This document shows positions 50,128 through 57,952 of a stretch of 64,000 bases of DNA, piece by piece; position 1 is the stretch's first letter; every line of letters starts with the position of its first letter. A model generated the notes under the pieces. That model saw only the letters and a list, made by a program, of their open reading frames with translations, ran no database searches and was not told the DNA's origin. Origin of the DNA: Akkermansiaceae bacterium (lineage in GTDB: Bacteria > Verrucomicrobiota > Verrucomicrobiia > Verrucomicrobiales > Akkermansiaceae); the NCBI GenBank assembly GCA_029866215.1, contig JARWZU010000066.1, forward strand, positions 20,176 to 84,175, written 5' to 3'. Made by a program: the position numbers and the translations under genes.

Positions 50128-50234
50128 AGGGTGCAAATCTTGACAAAATTCCGTTCAGGTTGCCGCATTCCAAGCCATTTTGAGAAATACCTGCCTCCCA
50201 GGAGCCAAGCGGCGAGACGCTGCACCCCCCGCGG

Positions 50235-50441
50235 CTATTCAAAGAGTTCATCCGGCAGACCACTTTGACGGATCATGGAACGGAGGGTTCCGACGGGAAT
50301 GTCCTTGCGCGGGTGAGGAACGATGACCGTGTGGCCATGCAGATCTCGATATTTGGCGTGGCTACCCCGTTTGGAGATGAACTCGAAGTGATGGCTGGTG
50401 AGGATACGGATGAAATCCGCAGATGACCGTCGCTTGGGCAT
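50235..50441 (-). CDS. hicA: HicA-type toxin (second hic system)
   Basis: A 68-residue HicA: PKRRSSADFIRILTSHHFEF, then the catalytic His in SKRGSHAKYRD and VIVPHPRKDIPVGTLRSMIR. Here hicA is the second gene, 15 bases after hicB, the reverse of the hicA-hicB order at 33.6 kb. The protein is clearly a different branch from the first HicA. Placed between direct repeats downstream of the broken hipA, it looks like a mobile or exchanged cassette. Confidence 0.9.
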   Translation of the reverse strand: MPKRRSSADFIRILTSHHFEFISKRGSHAKYRDLHGHTVIVPHPRKDIPVGTLRSMIRQSGLPDELFE

Positions 50442-50456
50442 GGCGGCAGCCTTAGT

Positions 50457-50666
50457 TCAGGCGATGGCGAGTTCCCCGACAGTCACTTCGGAGATCTTCG
50501 GTATCGCGGCGGACTCGGGAAGATCTTCGAAATAAAGTTCGAGGGCTTCCTTGAGGTTGGCGAGGGCTTCCGATTCCGTGGAGCCGAAGCTGGAAACGTC
50601 GCAATCGAGGCATTGGGCCACGTAGTCGGAATCTTCCCTGTAAAGGGTGTAGTGTATGTTCCTCAT
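50457..50666 (-). CDS. hicB: HicB-type antitoxin (short form, second hic system)
   Basis: A 69-residue HicB with only the partial RNase H-like domain: MRNIHYTLYREDSDYVAQCL, then DVSSFGSTESEALANLKEAL and a short acidic tail. It has no DNA-binding domain, unlike the HicB at 33.8 kb, so autoregulation must differ. It is the first gene of the pair; the promoter should lie in the region 50667-50830 next to the direct repeat. Confidence 0.9.
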   Translation of the reverse strand: MRNIHYTLYREDSDYVAQCLDCDVSSFGSTESEALANLKEALELYFEDLPESAAIPKISEVTVGELAIA

Positions 50667-50797
50667 GGCACCAAGCTAGAAGTGGTAGCTTTTTTGGCAA
50701 GGCGGGAGGTGCTCAAGGGCGGGTTTTTGTTTTGGCTCTTCATTGGATTCCCAAAAGGGATTGGCCACGCATTCACCAGCCTTGGCCTGCTGGCACT

Positions 50798-50829
50798 CAA
50801 TTCAATTTCCCACACAGAGTGAGGCGATC
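50798..50829. repeat. 32-bp direct repeat, right copy
   Basis: It matches the left copy at 50096-50127 in 30 of 32 bases (differences at A/G in ACACARAGTG and G/A near the end). Distance between the copies is 702 bases. The 21-bp array begins immediately after it. Confidence 0.92.
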
Positions 50830-50832
50830 CCC

Positions 50833-51130
50833 AACGCTGGGGGATCATTTTCCTGCCTCAGGGGGAAAATCCCTTGCCGCAGGGGATCTTCCCCTTACGC
50901 CTGGGGATTTCCCCCTACGCCATGGGGAAGCTATCCTTTGCCTCATGGGGAAAATCCCCTGCCTCATGGGGAAAATCCCTTGCCTCAGGGGGAAGATCCC
51001 TTGCCTCTGGGGATGGTTTTTCTGCCGCAAGGGGAATTCCCCCTGAGGCAGGGGATTTATCCCGCGCCGCAGATTTTTCTCCCCTTACGACGCGGGATCT
51101 TCCCCTTGGCGCAGAAAAAACGCCCCGCAC
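50833..51130. repeat. Degenerate 21-bp-period tandem array, about 14 units
   Basis: Successive units follow the pattern CCTCATGGGGAAAATCCCYTG. The best conserved ones lie at 50941-51003; the outer ones have drifted, but keep GGGG and CCCC spaced so that each unit has a small inverted repeat (GGGGA-n-TCCCC). Translation gives heptapeptides such as QGIFPMR or HGENPLP. It differs in sequence from the 42110 array but has the same period. Confidence 0.9.
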
Positions 51131-51217
51131 GTCACCAAAACGTCCCATTGTCCCGCCGGAGCGGCATTTTACCCGCCTTTTTGTGGTCAGCTGCCGCTTC
51201 CGGCGTGCCGCGGGGTT

Positions 51218-52075
51218 TCAAGGCCGCAGCTTTGAATAGGCGCGGAGGTAGCCAACGCATTGCCCGACTTCTGGCAGGTTGTGGTGCCAGTTGGATTCGT
51301 ATTCGATGGAGACATTTCCGGCGAAGCCGTGTTTGCGTACCTCGTCGAGGATGGCGGGGAGCGGAATGATGCCGGTGCCCAAGGGTTGGTCGGGGCTGGG
51401 CACGGTCATCGAGGCACGGTCCTTGATGTGAAACGAATGAACCCGCGGTGCGATTTTCTGGATGACCGTGAGGGGATTCAGGCCGGAGGCCGCCCAGTGG
51501 CCGAGGTCCGCACAGTAGCCGAGGTTCGCGTGGCGGCCATCGATCGCCTTCCAGATGGTGTCCGGGTGCCAGAGCGCGGTGGGCCTGGGGTGGTTGTGGA
51601 AGCAGACTTTGACGTCGTATTCCTTCGCGAGCTTTTCGAGGGTGTCCAGGGAGCCTAAGGATTCGGTGGTGACGCCGTAGAGGTTGAATTTCTTGGCGAG
51701 CTCAAAGGTCTTGCGCGCCTTGGCTTCGGCCTTGGGAATCTCGGTGACGCCGAAGTTCAGGGCGACCAAATCGTTTTTCTTCAGCTGGTCGCGGACCGCT
51801 TGGACTTGGTCATCGGTCATGTTGATGCCGAATTTGGCATCGCCAAAGGCTCCACCAAGTCGCTGGCCGGGGTAGAGTTCGAGCCCGGTCACCCCGGCGT
51901 TCGCGGCCATTTCAATGGCTTGAAGCAGGGTGAACTCTCGGAGTGTCCAGCATTGCAGCGAGATCGCAAAGCCCGCCTCGTTGGTGGCGGACGGCGGCAA
52001 CTGCACGCCACTGGCGCGGCTGGCAAGGATGGCGGAGGCGGCGGGGATCATGGCGAGAATTGAGCGTCGGATCAT
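51218..52075 (-). CDS. Secreted sugar phosphate isomerase/epimerase-like TIM-barrel protein
   Basis: A 285-residue exported protein (signal MIRRSILAMIPAASAILASR, possibly Tat-like with RR). The AP2Ec/xylose-isomerase-like TIM barrel is seen in LLQAIEMAANAGVTGLELY, VKVCFHNHPRP, ANLGYCADLGHWAAS (metal Asp and His), VHSFHIKDR and VSIEYESNW (metal Glu). The metal ligands are complete, so it may be an active epimerase or isomerase of the periplasm. Such secreted members are very common in Verrucomicrobia and Planctomycetes, mostly without known substrates. Confidence 0.85.
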   Translation of the reverse strand: MIRRSILAMIPAASAILASRASGVQLPPSATNEAGFAISLQCWTLREFTLLQAIEMAANAGVTGLELYPGQRLGGAFGDAKFGINMTDDQVQAVRDQLKKNDLVALNFGVTEIPKAEAKARKTFELAKKFNLYGVTTESLGSLDTLEKLAKEYDVKVCFHNHPRPTALWHPDTIWKAIDGRHANLGYCADLGHWAASGLNPLTVIQKIAPRVHSFHIKDRASMTVPSPDQPLGTGIIPLPAILDEVRKHGFAGNVSIEYESNWHHNLPEVGQCVGYLRAYSKLRP

Positions 52076-52270
52076 GGCACTCTTTAGACCATGACCGATC
52101 GAGCGGCCTATTCAAGCAAGCAATGAGATTCCCCAAAGCCGCGGCCATTCATGGGATCGGCGTTCGGCTCGCAGCTCAGGCCGCCATCATGATTCGACGC
52201 CTGTTTTCCGCGAGGGCGCAGAAAACGACACGCGAGGGCGCGTGTGCTCCCTGAAGAATCTGCAGCACCC

Positions 52271-53656
52271 TCACGCGAGGGCAGTCAGCAATTTCTCGTG
52301 GATTCCACCGAAGCCGCCATTGGTGAGGACTGCGATGACATCGCCGGATTCGGCATGCTCCTTGACCGTTGCGATGATGGTCTCGAGGTCCGGCAGGTAC
52401 CAGCCGTGGCCGCCGAGACGGGCGATGTCGGCGGAGAGTTGGTCGGGATTGAGCCGGTCGTTTTCCGGGATTTTATGAAGGTCGGGGATGGCCGCGACGA
52501 TCGAGAAATCTGCGGTGGCGAGGGCTTCGGCGAGCTCGGTTTGGAAGACCGCGCGGCGGGTGGTATTCGAGCGGGGCTCGAACAACACCCAGAGTCGCGA
52601 GGTCGGGTGGCGCTGGCGGAGGCTCTGCACCGCAAGGCGGATGGCAGTCGGGTGGTGCGCAAAATCGTCGATCACCTTGATGCCCCGGACCTCACCGCGG
52701 AGTTCTTGGCGGCGGGCGACCCCTTCGAACGACTCCAGCCCCGCGCGGATTTCATCGGCACTGAGTCCGGCGAACGTCGCGGCGGCAACCGCCATGGCTG
52801 CGTTGCGCACGTTGAACTCGCCCGTCATGCCTACCGAGTAGGCAATGCCACCCAGGTTGAAGGAACTACGGTCGGTCTCGTAGTTCAGGCCGCTGATGCG
52901 GAGGGCACAATTTTCTCCGAAGCCCACCGTCGTGACGGGGCACGGAGCGCCGGAGGCGACATCGAGGCAATTCGCTTCATCGCCATTGATGAAGGCCATG
53001 CCGTTGCGAGGCACGATGTTCAGCAAGCGGCGGAAGGTGAGTTTGATTTCGTCTAATGAGTGATAGATGTCGGCGTGATCGAACTCGACGTTGTTCACGA
53101 CGACACATTCCGGAAGGTAGTGGAGAAACTTCGACCGCTTGTCAAAGAACGCCGTGTCGTACTCGTCGCCTTCGAGCACGTTGATTTCCGAGTCGGGAAA
53201 ATGCGCACCGCAGCCGAGGTTTTTCGGCAGTCCGCCGATCATGAATCCTGGATCGCGGCCGGCGTGGCGGAAAATCCAGGCGAGCATGGCCGAGGTGGTC
53301 GTTTTCCCGTGGGTGCCGGAGATCACGAAGTTTCGTTTTCCGCGCAGGAAGAATTCCTTCATCACCTCGGGGAGCGAGTGGTAGAGCAGCTTGCGCTCGA
53401 GCGCCGCCTCCGCCTCGGGGTTGCCCCGGGAAATCGCGTTGCCAATGATCACCACGTCGGTGTCGGCCGGGATGTTCTCGGCGCGGTAGCCCTCGCTGAG
53501 GGTGATGCCCTGGCCGCGCAGGAAATCGGACATCGGCGGGTAGACATTGGCATCGGAGCCGGTGACCACGAAGCCACGCTGTTTCATTGCTGCGGCCACA
53601 GCACCCATGGCCGTGCCGCAGATGCCGGTGAAGTGAAAACGGGTCTTTGCGGACAT
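52271..53656 (-). CDS. mpl: UDP-N-acetylmuramate:L-Ala-gamma-D-Glu-meso-DAP ligase (Mpl)
   Basis: A Mur-ligase of 461 residues, close to E. coli Mpl (457). It re-attaches murein tripeptide to UDP-MurNAc during peptidoglycan recycling. The Rossmann N-terminus has FHFTGICGTAMGAVAAAM, the ATP site reads SGTHGKTTTSAMLAWI and the central domain VVVNNVEFDHADIYHSL. GVARRQELRGEVRGIKVIDD and FAHHPTAIRLAV are the Mpl/MurC C-terminal motifs. The pattern GEYDT/EGDEYDTAFFDKRSKF is specific to Mpl rather than MurC. It is a single-gene unit. Confidence 0.93.
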   Translation of the reverse strand: MSAKTRFHFTGICGTAMGAVAAAMKQRGFVVTGSDANVYPPMSDFLRGQGITLSEGYRAENIPADTDVVIIGNAISRGNPEAEAALERKLLYHSLPEVMKEFFLRGKRNFVISGTHGKTTTSAMLAWIFRHAGRDPGFMIGGLPKNLGCGAHFPDSEINVLEGDEYDTAFFDKRSKFLHYLPECVVVNNVEFDHADIYHSLDEIKLTFRRLLNIVPRNGMAFINGDEANCLDVASGAPCPVTTVGFGENCALRISGLNYETDRSSFNLGGIAYSVGMTGEFNVRNAAMAVAAATFAGLSADEIRAGLESFEGVARRQELRGEVRGIKVIDDFAHHPTAIRLAVQSLRQRHPTSRLWVLFEPRSNTTRRAVFQTELAEALATADFSIVAAIPDLHKIPENDRLNPDQLSADIARLGGHGWYLPDLETIIATVKEHAESGDVIAVLTNGGFGGIHEKLLTALA

Positions 53657-53832
53657 GGAAGAGGGCGACCCTAGGGGACAAATTTGGCCCTGCCAATCCA
53701 GAATTTGCGCGTAAATGCATCAGGTCTGCCATGCGTCTGCGGCCGCCCCAGCCCGGTCGCCCCATGCAAGGGAAAGCCACTATTGCGAAAAAATCCTCGT
53801 CATTTCGGGTCACTTGAGTCGAGATTTCTCAA

Positions 53833-54606
53833 GTGATCCATCCCACCGCCATCGTTTCGCACCACGCCACGCTCGGAAGCAACGTCCAGGTGGGGCCTTA
53901 CTGCGTCATCGGCGACCATGTCGAACTCGGCGATGACTGCGTGCTTCACTCGCATGTCGTCCTCGAAGGGCGCTCGAAATTCGGCCGCGGCAACGAGTTT
54001 TTCCCGTTCGCCGCGATCGGTGGGAAGACGCAGGATTTGAAATACAAGGAGGAGCCGACCTATTTGGAGGTCGGAGATCACAATGTGTTTCGCGAAAACA
54101 CGACCGTCCACCGGGGCACGCACGCGGATTTGCCGACTCGGATCGGCTCGCACAACCTGCTGCTTTGTTATGCTCACGTCGCCCACGATTGTCAGTTAGG
54201 GAACCACATCATCCTTTCCAATTCGGTCGCAATGGCCGGCCACGTGGTGGTGGAAGATCACGCGATCATCTCGGGCGTGGCCGCGATCCACCAATTTTGC
54301 AGGATCGGCAAGCACTCGATCATCGGCGGTTGCTCGAAGATCGTCCAAGACGTGCCGCCGTTCATGATCATCGACGGAAATCCCGCCGGCACCCGAGGGA
54401 TCAACCTCGTCGGCCTTCAGCGCCGCGGCTTTTCGGAGGAGGACGTCAAGGCGATCAAGAGTGCCTACAAGAAGCTTTTCCTCAAGAAAGACGGCAACCT
54501 GGCCACCGCGCTGAGCTCGCTTAAGGCCACGCACACCGCGGCGAACCCGCAGGTCGCGCACTTGATCGGCTTTGTCGAAGCATCCGAGCGCGGCGTCACC
54601 CGTTGA
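53833..54606 (+). CDS. lpxA: UDP-N-acetylglucosamine O-acyltransferase (LpxA)
   Basis: A GTG-started protein of 257 residues, the family's usual length (about 262). It adds the first fatty acid of lipid A to UDP-GlcNAc from acyl-ACP. The left-handed beta-helix runs over the first 180 residues (IHPTAIVSHHATLGSNVQVG and on). The catalytic His lies in LLLCYAHVAHDCQLG, and IDGNPAGTRGINLVGLQRRG followed by the helical C-terminal domain is specific to LpxA. Proof that the organism makes lipid A. It is not next to lpxB, lpxD or fabZ here. It overlaps the small minus-strand gene by 11 bases at its end. Confidence 0.94.
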   Translation: MIHPTAIVSHHATLGSNVQVGPYCVIGDHVELGDDCVLHSHVVLEGRSKFGRGNEFFPFAAIGGKTQDLKYKEEPTYLEVGDHNVFRENTTVHRGTHADLPTRIGSHNLLLCYAHVAHDCQLGNHIILSNSVAMAGHVVVEDHAIISGVAAIHQFCRIGKHSIIGGCSKIVQDVPPFMIIDGNPAGTRGINLVGLQRRGFSEEDVKAIKSAYKKLFLKKDGNLATALSSLKATHTAANPQVAHLIGFVEASERGVTR

Positions 54607-54781
54607 AGTCGAGCTTCGCGGCGGGTGCGTTCGCTGACGGGGTTTCCAGCAGGGTTTCGGCGGTCGCCGCTTCTTCGGAATACTCGGGCCAGTTGGCGTC
54701 CTCTTCGATCTCGAACTCGGGCAAGAGAGCTGCCGCCTTCAACGTTGCCAATTTTTTTCTCGAAGTGAGGGGGATTTTCAT
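54596..54781 (-). CDS. Small acidic protein of unknown function
   Basis: A 61-residue open frame from the ATG at 54781: KIPLTSRKKLATLKAAALLP, then an acidic stretch (FEIEEDANWPEYSEE) and an Ala-rich end. I do not recognise it. The composition (basic start, acidic middle) and the absence of repeats look like a true small protein, but its 3' end overlaps lpxA by 11 bases in convergent orientation and no ribosome site is clear. The frame also opens upstream to 54799. Confidence 0.42.
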   Translation of the reverse strand: MKIPLTSRKKLATLKAAALLPEFEIEEDANWPEYSEEAATAETLLETPSANAPAAKLDFNG

Positions 54782-54925
54782 CCGACCACCGTACCACAAA
54801 GGCCGGGAGTTTCAAATCGAGAGTGGTGCGGCCTCCGCCCACTGACTTTTTCTTTTCTTCACATTTGGGGTTGAAATCGTGCACCCTGTGGTGAGCCCAT
54901 GCGGGTTTGCCACTCTCGTTTTCCC

Positions 54926-56611
54926 ATGCATCCGACGTCTCTCTCAAAATACCGGCCCTTCCCTGCGGTGTCCCTGCCCGACCGCACGTGGCCAGACCAA
55001 ACGCTGACCCACGCACCGATTTGGTGCTCGGTCGACCTGCGCGATGGCAACCAGGCGCTGCCACAACCGATGTCGATCGACGAGAAACTCGAGTTTTTCG
55101 ACCTGCTGGTCCGCGTCGGCTTCAAACAAATCGAGGTCGGCTTCCCTTCGGCCGCAGACACGGAGTTTAACTTTCTCCGCCGCCTGATCGACGAAAACCG
55201 GATCCCCGACGACGTCACGATCCAAGTGCTCGTGCAAACCCGCGAGCCATTGATCCGCCGGACCTTCGAGGCCATCGACGGGGCGAAGCGTGCGATCGTC
55301 CACATTTACAACTCGACGTCGCCGCTCCAGCGCCGCGTGACCTTCAGCGACGCCTCGCGCGAATCGATCAAGCAAATCGCCATCGACGGCGCGGCCTTGG
55401 TGAAACAACTCGTGCCCAGCATCCCGCGCACCGAGGTGGTTCTGCAATATTCGCCCGAGTCGTTTTCCGACACCGAGCTGGATTTCGCCCTCGAATGTTG
55501 CAATGCGGTCATCGACATCTGGCAACCCACGCCGGAGAAAAAAATGATCATCAATCTGCCGGACACCGTCCAGTGGACGACTCCGAACGTCCACGCCGAC
55601 ATGATCGAGTGGATGTGCCGCCACCTTTCCCGCCGCGACTCGCTGCTGGTCTCGCTCCACACGCATAACGACCGCGGCACGGGAGTCGCCGCGACCGAAC
55701 TCGGTCTCATGGCAGGGGCCGACCGCGTCGAGGGCACGCTTTTCGGCAATGGCGAACGAACCGGCAACCTCGACATCGTGACGCTGGCGCTGAATCTCAA
55801 CAGCCACGGCGTCGCGACCGGACTGGATTTTTCCGATCTGCAATCGATCCGCACGGTGTACGAACGCGTCACCCGGCTGAACGTCCCCGAGCGCCAACCG
55901 TACGCTGGCGAACTCGTGTTCACTGCATTTTCCGGCTCGCACCAAGACGCGATCAAGAAGGGCCTCGACCGCCGCAGCCGCGAGGTCGCCGCCGACGCAG
56001 CCACCCCGTGGGGCGTGCCGTACCTCACCATCGACCCCCAAGACATCGGCCGCTCGTACGAGGCGATCATTCGGATCAATTCCCAGTCGGGAAAAGGTGG
56101 CGTCGCCTATGTGCTAGACCGCGAGCACGGCTTCGACCTGCCAAAGTCCATGCACCCGCAAGTCGGCAAGCGCATCTACGACCTCGCCGACGAGCTCGGC
56201 CGCGAGCTCTCGACCGATGAAATCCGCGACGCGTTTTTCGAGGAGTTCGTCAACATCGCGACGCCGCTGGATCTCATCGACTACGAGCTGATTCACCAGA
56301 CGGGCGAGCGCGGTTTGGTCCAGTGCAAGGCCAGCATCCTCAGCGGAGGTGAAAAGAAGGCCATCGAGGGCTTCGGCAATGGGCCGATCAATGCCTTCGT
56401 CCACGCGCTCGAGGGCGCGGAGCTCAAGGACTTCAAGGTGACCGACTACCGCTCCCACGCCGTGCGCGGTGGCTCGGATGCCAGCGCAGCCGCCTACGTC
56501 CAAGTGCAACACGACGACGGCCGCCTGCTGTGGGGCGCTGGGGTCGATCCATCGATCGAGATGGCAGGCCTCAAGGCACTCGTGGCCGCATGGAACTTGC
56601 TGCGGGCTTGA
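54926..56611 (+). CDS. leuA: 2-isopropylmalate synthase
   Basis: The ATG at 54926 gives 561 residues, the length of the LeuA type-2 branch. It joins acetyl-CoA and 2-oxoisovalerate in the first step of leucine synthesis. The signature WCSVDLRDGNQALPQPM opens the DRE-TIM barrel, HTHNDRGTG holds the metal-binding His pair, and GADRVEGTLFGNGERTGN completes the family pattern. The C-terminal regulatory domain (about 430-560, DYELIHQTGERGLVQCKASI and RGGSDASAAAYVQV) for leucine feedback is intact. No leader-peptide attenuator with Leu codons is seen upstream. It stands alone. Confidence 0.95.
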   Translation: MHPTSLSKYRPFPAVSLPDRTWPDQTLTHAPIWCSVDLRDGNQALPQPMSIDEKLEFFDLLVRVGFKQIEVGFPSAADTEFNFLRRLIDENRIPDDVTIQVLVQTREPLIRRTFEAIDGAKRAIVHIYNSTSPLQRRVTFSDASRESIKQIAIDGAALVKQLVPSIPRTEVVLQYSPESFSDTELDFALECCNAVIDIWQPTPEKKMIINLPDTVQWTTPNVHADMIEWMCRHLSRRDSLLVSLHTHNDRGTGVAATELGLMAGADRVEGTLFGNGERTGNLDIVTLALNLNSHGVATGLDFSDLQSIRTVYERVTRLNVPERQPYAGELVFTAFSGSHQDAIKKGLDRRSREVAADAATPWGVPYLTIDPQDIGRSYEAIIRINSQSGKGGVAYVLDREHGFDLPKSMHPQVGKRIYDLADELGRELSTDEIRDAFFEEFVNIATPLDLIDYELIHQTGERGLVQCKASILSGGEKKAIEGFGNGPINAFVHALEGAELKDFKVTDYRSHAVRGGSDASAAAYVQVQHDDGRLLWGAGVDPSIEMAGLKALVAAWNLLRA

Positions 56612-56653
56612 GTGGGTTTTTGCGTCTAAGTGTTATTTGATGATACACTCAGA

Positions 56654-56728
56654 TGGAGGCGGAGGAGGGAATCGAACCCTCGAATGACGGTTTTGCAAAC
56701 CATTGCCTTACCACTTGGCTACTCCGCC
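56654..56728 (-). tRNA. tRNA-Cys (anticodon GCA)
   Basis: The cloverleaf is complete: acceptor GGCGGAG/CTCCGCC, D-arm GCC-AAGTGGTAA-GGC, anticodon stem ATGGT/ACCGT with loop TTGCAAA (anticodon GCA), and T-arm GAGGG-TTCGATT-CCCTC. Discriminator T and the 3' CCA are encoded (56654-56656 on the plus strand). Confidence 0.97.
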
Positions 56729-56750
56729 ATTCGCATGGCACGGGGATAAG

Positions 56751-56779
56751 GGTGTATGGGGAATGCTGGGACGTGTCAA
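56751..56779 (-). promoter_or_regulatory. Likely sigma-70-type promoter of tRNA-Cys
   Basis: On the minus strand a perfect TTGACA (56779-56774) is 17 bases before TACACC (56756-56751), which lies 22 bases before the tRNA start. Confidence 0.5.
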
Positions 56780-56870
56780 CCCTAGGATTTCGGCAGTTCG
56801 GGGAATCGAGGTGAACCGGAACGGGTTTGACCTTTGTCGCGGGCTTCCCTAGGGATTTCTGCATACGCTC

Positions 56871-57428
56871 ATGATTCGAAAAATCGTCCAATACGGCCAC
56901 CCTGTCCTTCGCCAACGTTGCCGTCCCGTCACGGAGGTCGATGACGCACTCGTTCAACTGGTGGGTGACATGTTAGAAACTATGGTGGATGCCAACGGCG
57001 TGGGTCTCGCGGCTCCTCAGGTGGGCGAGGATTTGCGCCTGGCGGTCATCGACGTTTCACACGATCCGGAGTGCATTTCATTTCTGAAAGTGAATGGGCA
57101 GGATGCGGACCTCGAGTCGATCATGCCTTTAATTTTCATCAATCCCGAGCTGGAGTTCGGCCAAGAGAAGGAATTTGGCATGGAGGGCTGCCTGAGTCTG
57201 CGCGGCATTCGTGCGGAGGTTCGCCGCCCGGAGGTCGTCAAGGCGACGCTGCCGCAGCTCGATGGATCGGTGTTAGAAATCGAGACCGATGGCCTGCTCG
57301 CACGGGCCTTGCAGCATGAGATCGACCACCTGAACGGCGTGTTGTTCGTCGACCGCTTGCCAGCCGTGGGCAAGGTCTCGATGAAAAACCGACTCAAGCG
57401 GCTCTTAGAGGAATACGAAAACGGCTAA
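56871..57428 (+). CDS. def: Peptide deformylase
   Basis: A 185-residue metalloenzyme that removes the formyl group from new proteins. All three motifs are present: GVGLAAPQV, EGCLSLRG (with the metal Cys) and HEIDHLNGVLF (metal His pair and catalytic Glu). The start IRKIVQYGHPVLR is typical. The insertion HDPECISFLKVNGQDADLES near residue 65 is a little longer than in E. coli Def. No fmt gene follows, which is unusual but not rare. Confidence 0.95.
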   Translation: MIRKIVQYGHPVLRQRCRPVTEVDDALVQLVGDMLETMVDANGVGLAAPQVGEDLRLAVIDVSHDPECISFLKVNGQDADLESIMPLIFINPELEFGQEKEFGMEGCLSLRGIRAEVRRPEVVKATLPQLDGSVLEIETDGLLARALQHEIDHLNGVLFVDRLPAVGKVSMKNRLKRLLEEYENG

Positions 57429-57456
57429 TCTTTTTTTCGCTAGATTCGCCTTAACC

Positions 57457-57702
57457 TCATTCGATCCCGTGAGATTTTAAAAACGGGATCAGTTCATCGA
57501 CCCCGAAGTCGGCGAGGATTTCTCCGTGCCAGTCGAGGGTGGGTGCTTTTGATTGGCCGGAGAGCGAGACCATTTCATTCATCGCGGTGGGGTTGCCGGA
57601 GACGGTGACGGTCTGGACTTCGATGTTCTTGCGCTTGAGGTAAGCGGTGGCTTCGACGCACCAAGGGCATCCGGTTTTGATGTATAGGACGGGCAATGAC
57701 AT
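57457..57702 (-). CDS. Glutaredoxin
   Basis: An 81-residue thioredoxin-fold protein. The ATG at 57702 starts LPVLYIKTGCPWCVEATAYL, with the redox pair C-P-W-C near residues 11-14; the cis-Pro region reads SKAPTLDWHG, and FGVDELIPFLKSHGI closes the fold. CPWC instead of CPYC is found in several glutaredoxin groups. It reduces disulfides with glutathione or another low-mass thiol. The open frame continues upstream, but that part overlaps the TolC-like remnant. Confidence 0.9.
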   Translation of the reverse strand: MSLPVLYIKTGCPWCVEATAYLKRKNIEVQTVTVSGNPTAMNEMVSLSGQSKAPTLDWHGEILADFGVDELIPFLKSHGIE

Positions 57703-57736
57703 AGGGGTAGAGTGTGAGATCGGTGTGGGAAAGAGG

Positions 57737-57898
57737 TTACTTCCAGCCGCCTCCAAGGGTACGATACGTTTGCACGATGGCAAGCAGGCGATTTCGTTGC
57801 GCGTCGGCGAGGTCGAGCTCTGCCGCAAACAAACCACGTTCGGCATCGAGCACCACGAGGTAGCCGGAGGCACCCGCTTGGAATCGATCACGCGCGTG
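57737..57898 (-). pseudogene. TolC/NodT-family outer-membrane efflux protein, C-terminal remnant
   Basis: This 53-codon stretch reads FQAGASGYLVVLDAERGLFA and then AELDLADAQRNRLLAIVQTY and RTLGGGWK before the stop. That is the typical end of NodT-like efflux lipoproteins (YLxVLDAQR, RALGGGW). An in-frame stop lies just upstream and there is no start, so it is a leftover of a deleted gene. Nothing else of an RND pump is near. Confidence 0.8.
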
Positions 57899-57952
57899 TC
57901 ACAATGCAAATTGGCCGATCATCCGACGCGTGGCAACTGCACGGCTTGAATG

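Larger units (their letters stand above)
50667..51217. other. Non-coding region with direct repeat and 21-bp-period array
   Basis: The 551 bases hold the hicBA upstream region, the right 32-bp direct repeat (50798-50829) and a degenerate 21-bp array (50833-51130). The long open frames crossing it are low-complexity translations of the array and are not taken as genes. Confidence 0.6.

Noticed and set aside
50096..50829. Integron gene cassette around hicBA
   Set aside because: The 32-bp repeats lack the inverted core sites of attC and no integrase is seen; they are plain direct repeats.
50833..51130. CRISPR array
   Set aside because: The period is 21 bases throughout with no separate spacer sequences.
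50743..51369. Plus-strand frame of 208 codons over the second array
   Set aside because: Most of the translation is the degenerate 21-bp repeat and its end runs antisense into the TIM-barrel gene.
52244..53674. Long plus-strand frames
   Set aside because: They are antisense to mpl, whose catalytic motifs are intact.
54944..56041. Minus-strand open frame of 365 codons
   Set aside because: It is the shadow of leuA and carries no family motif.
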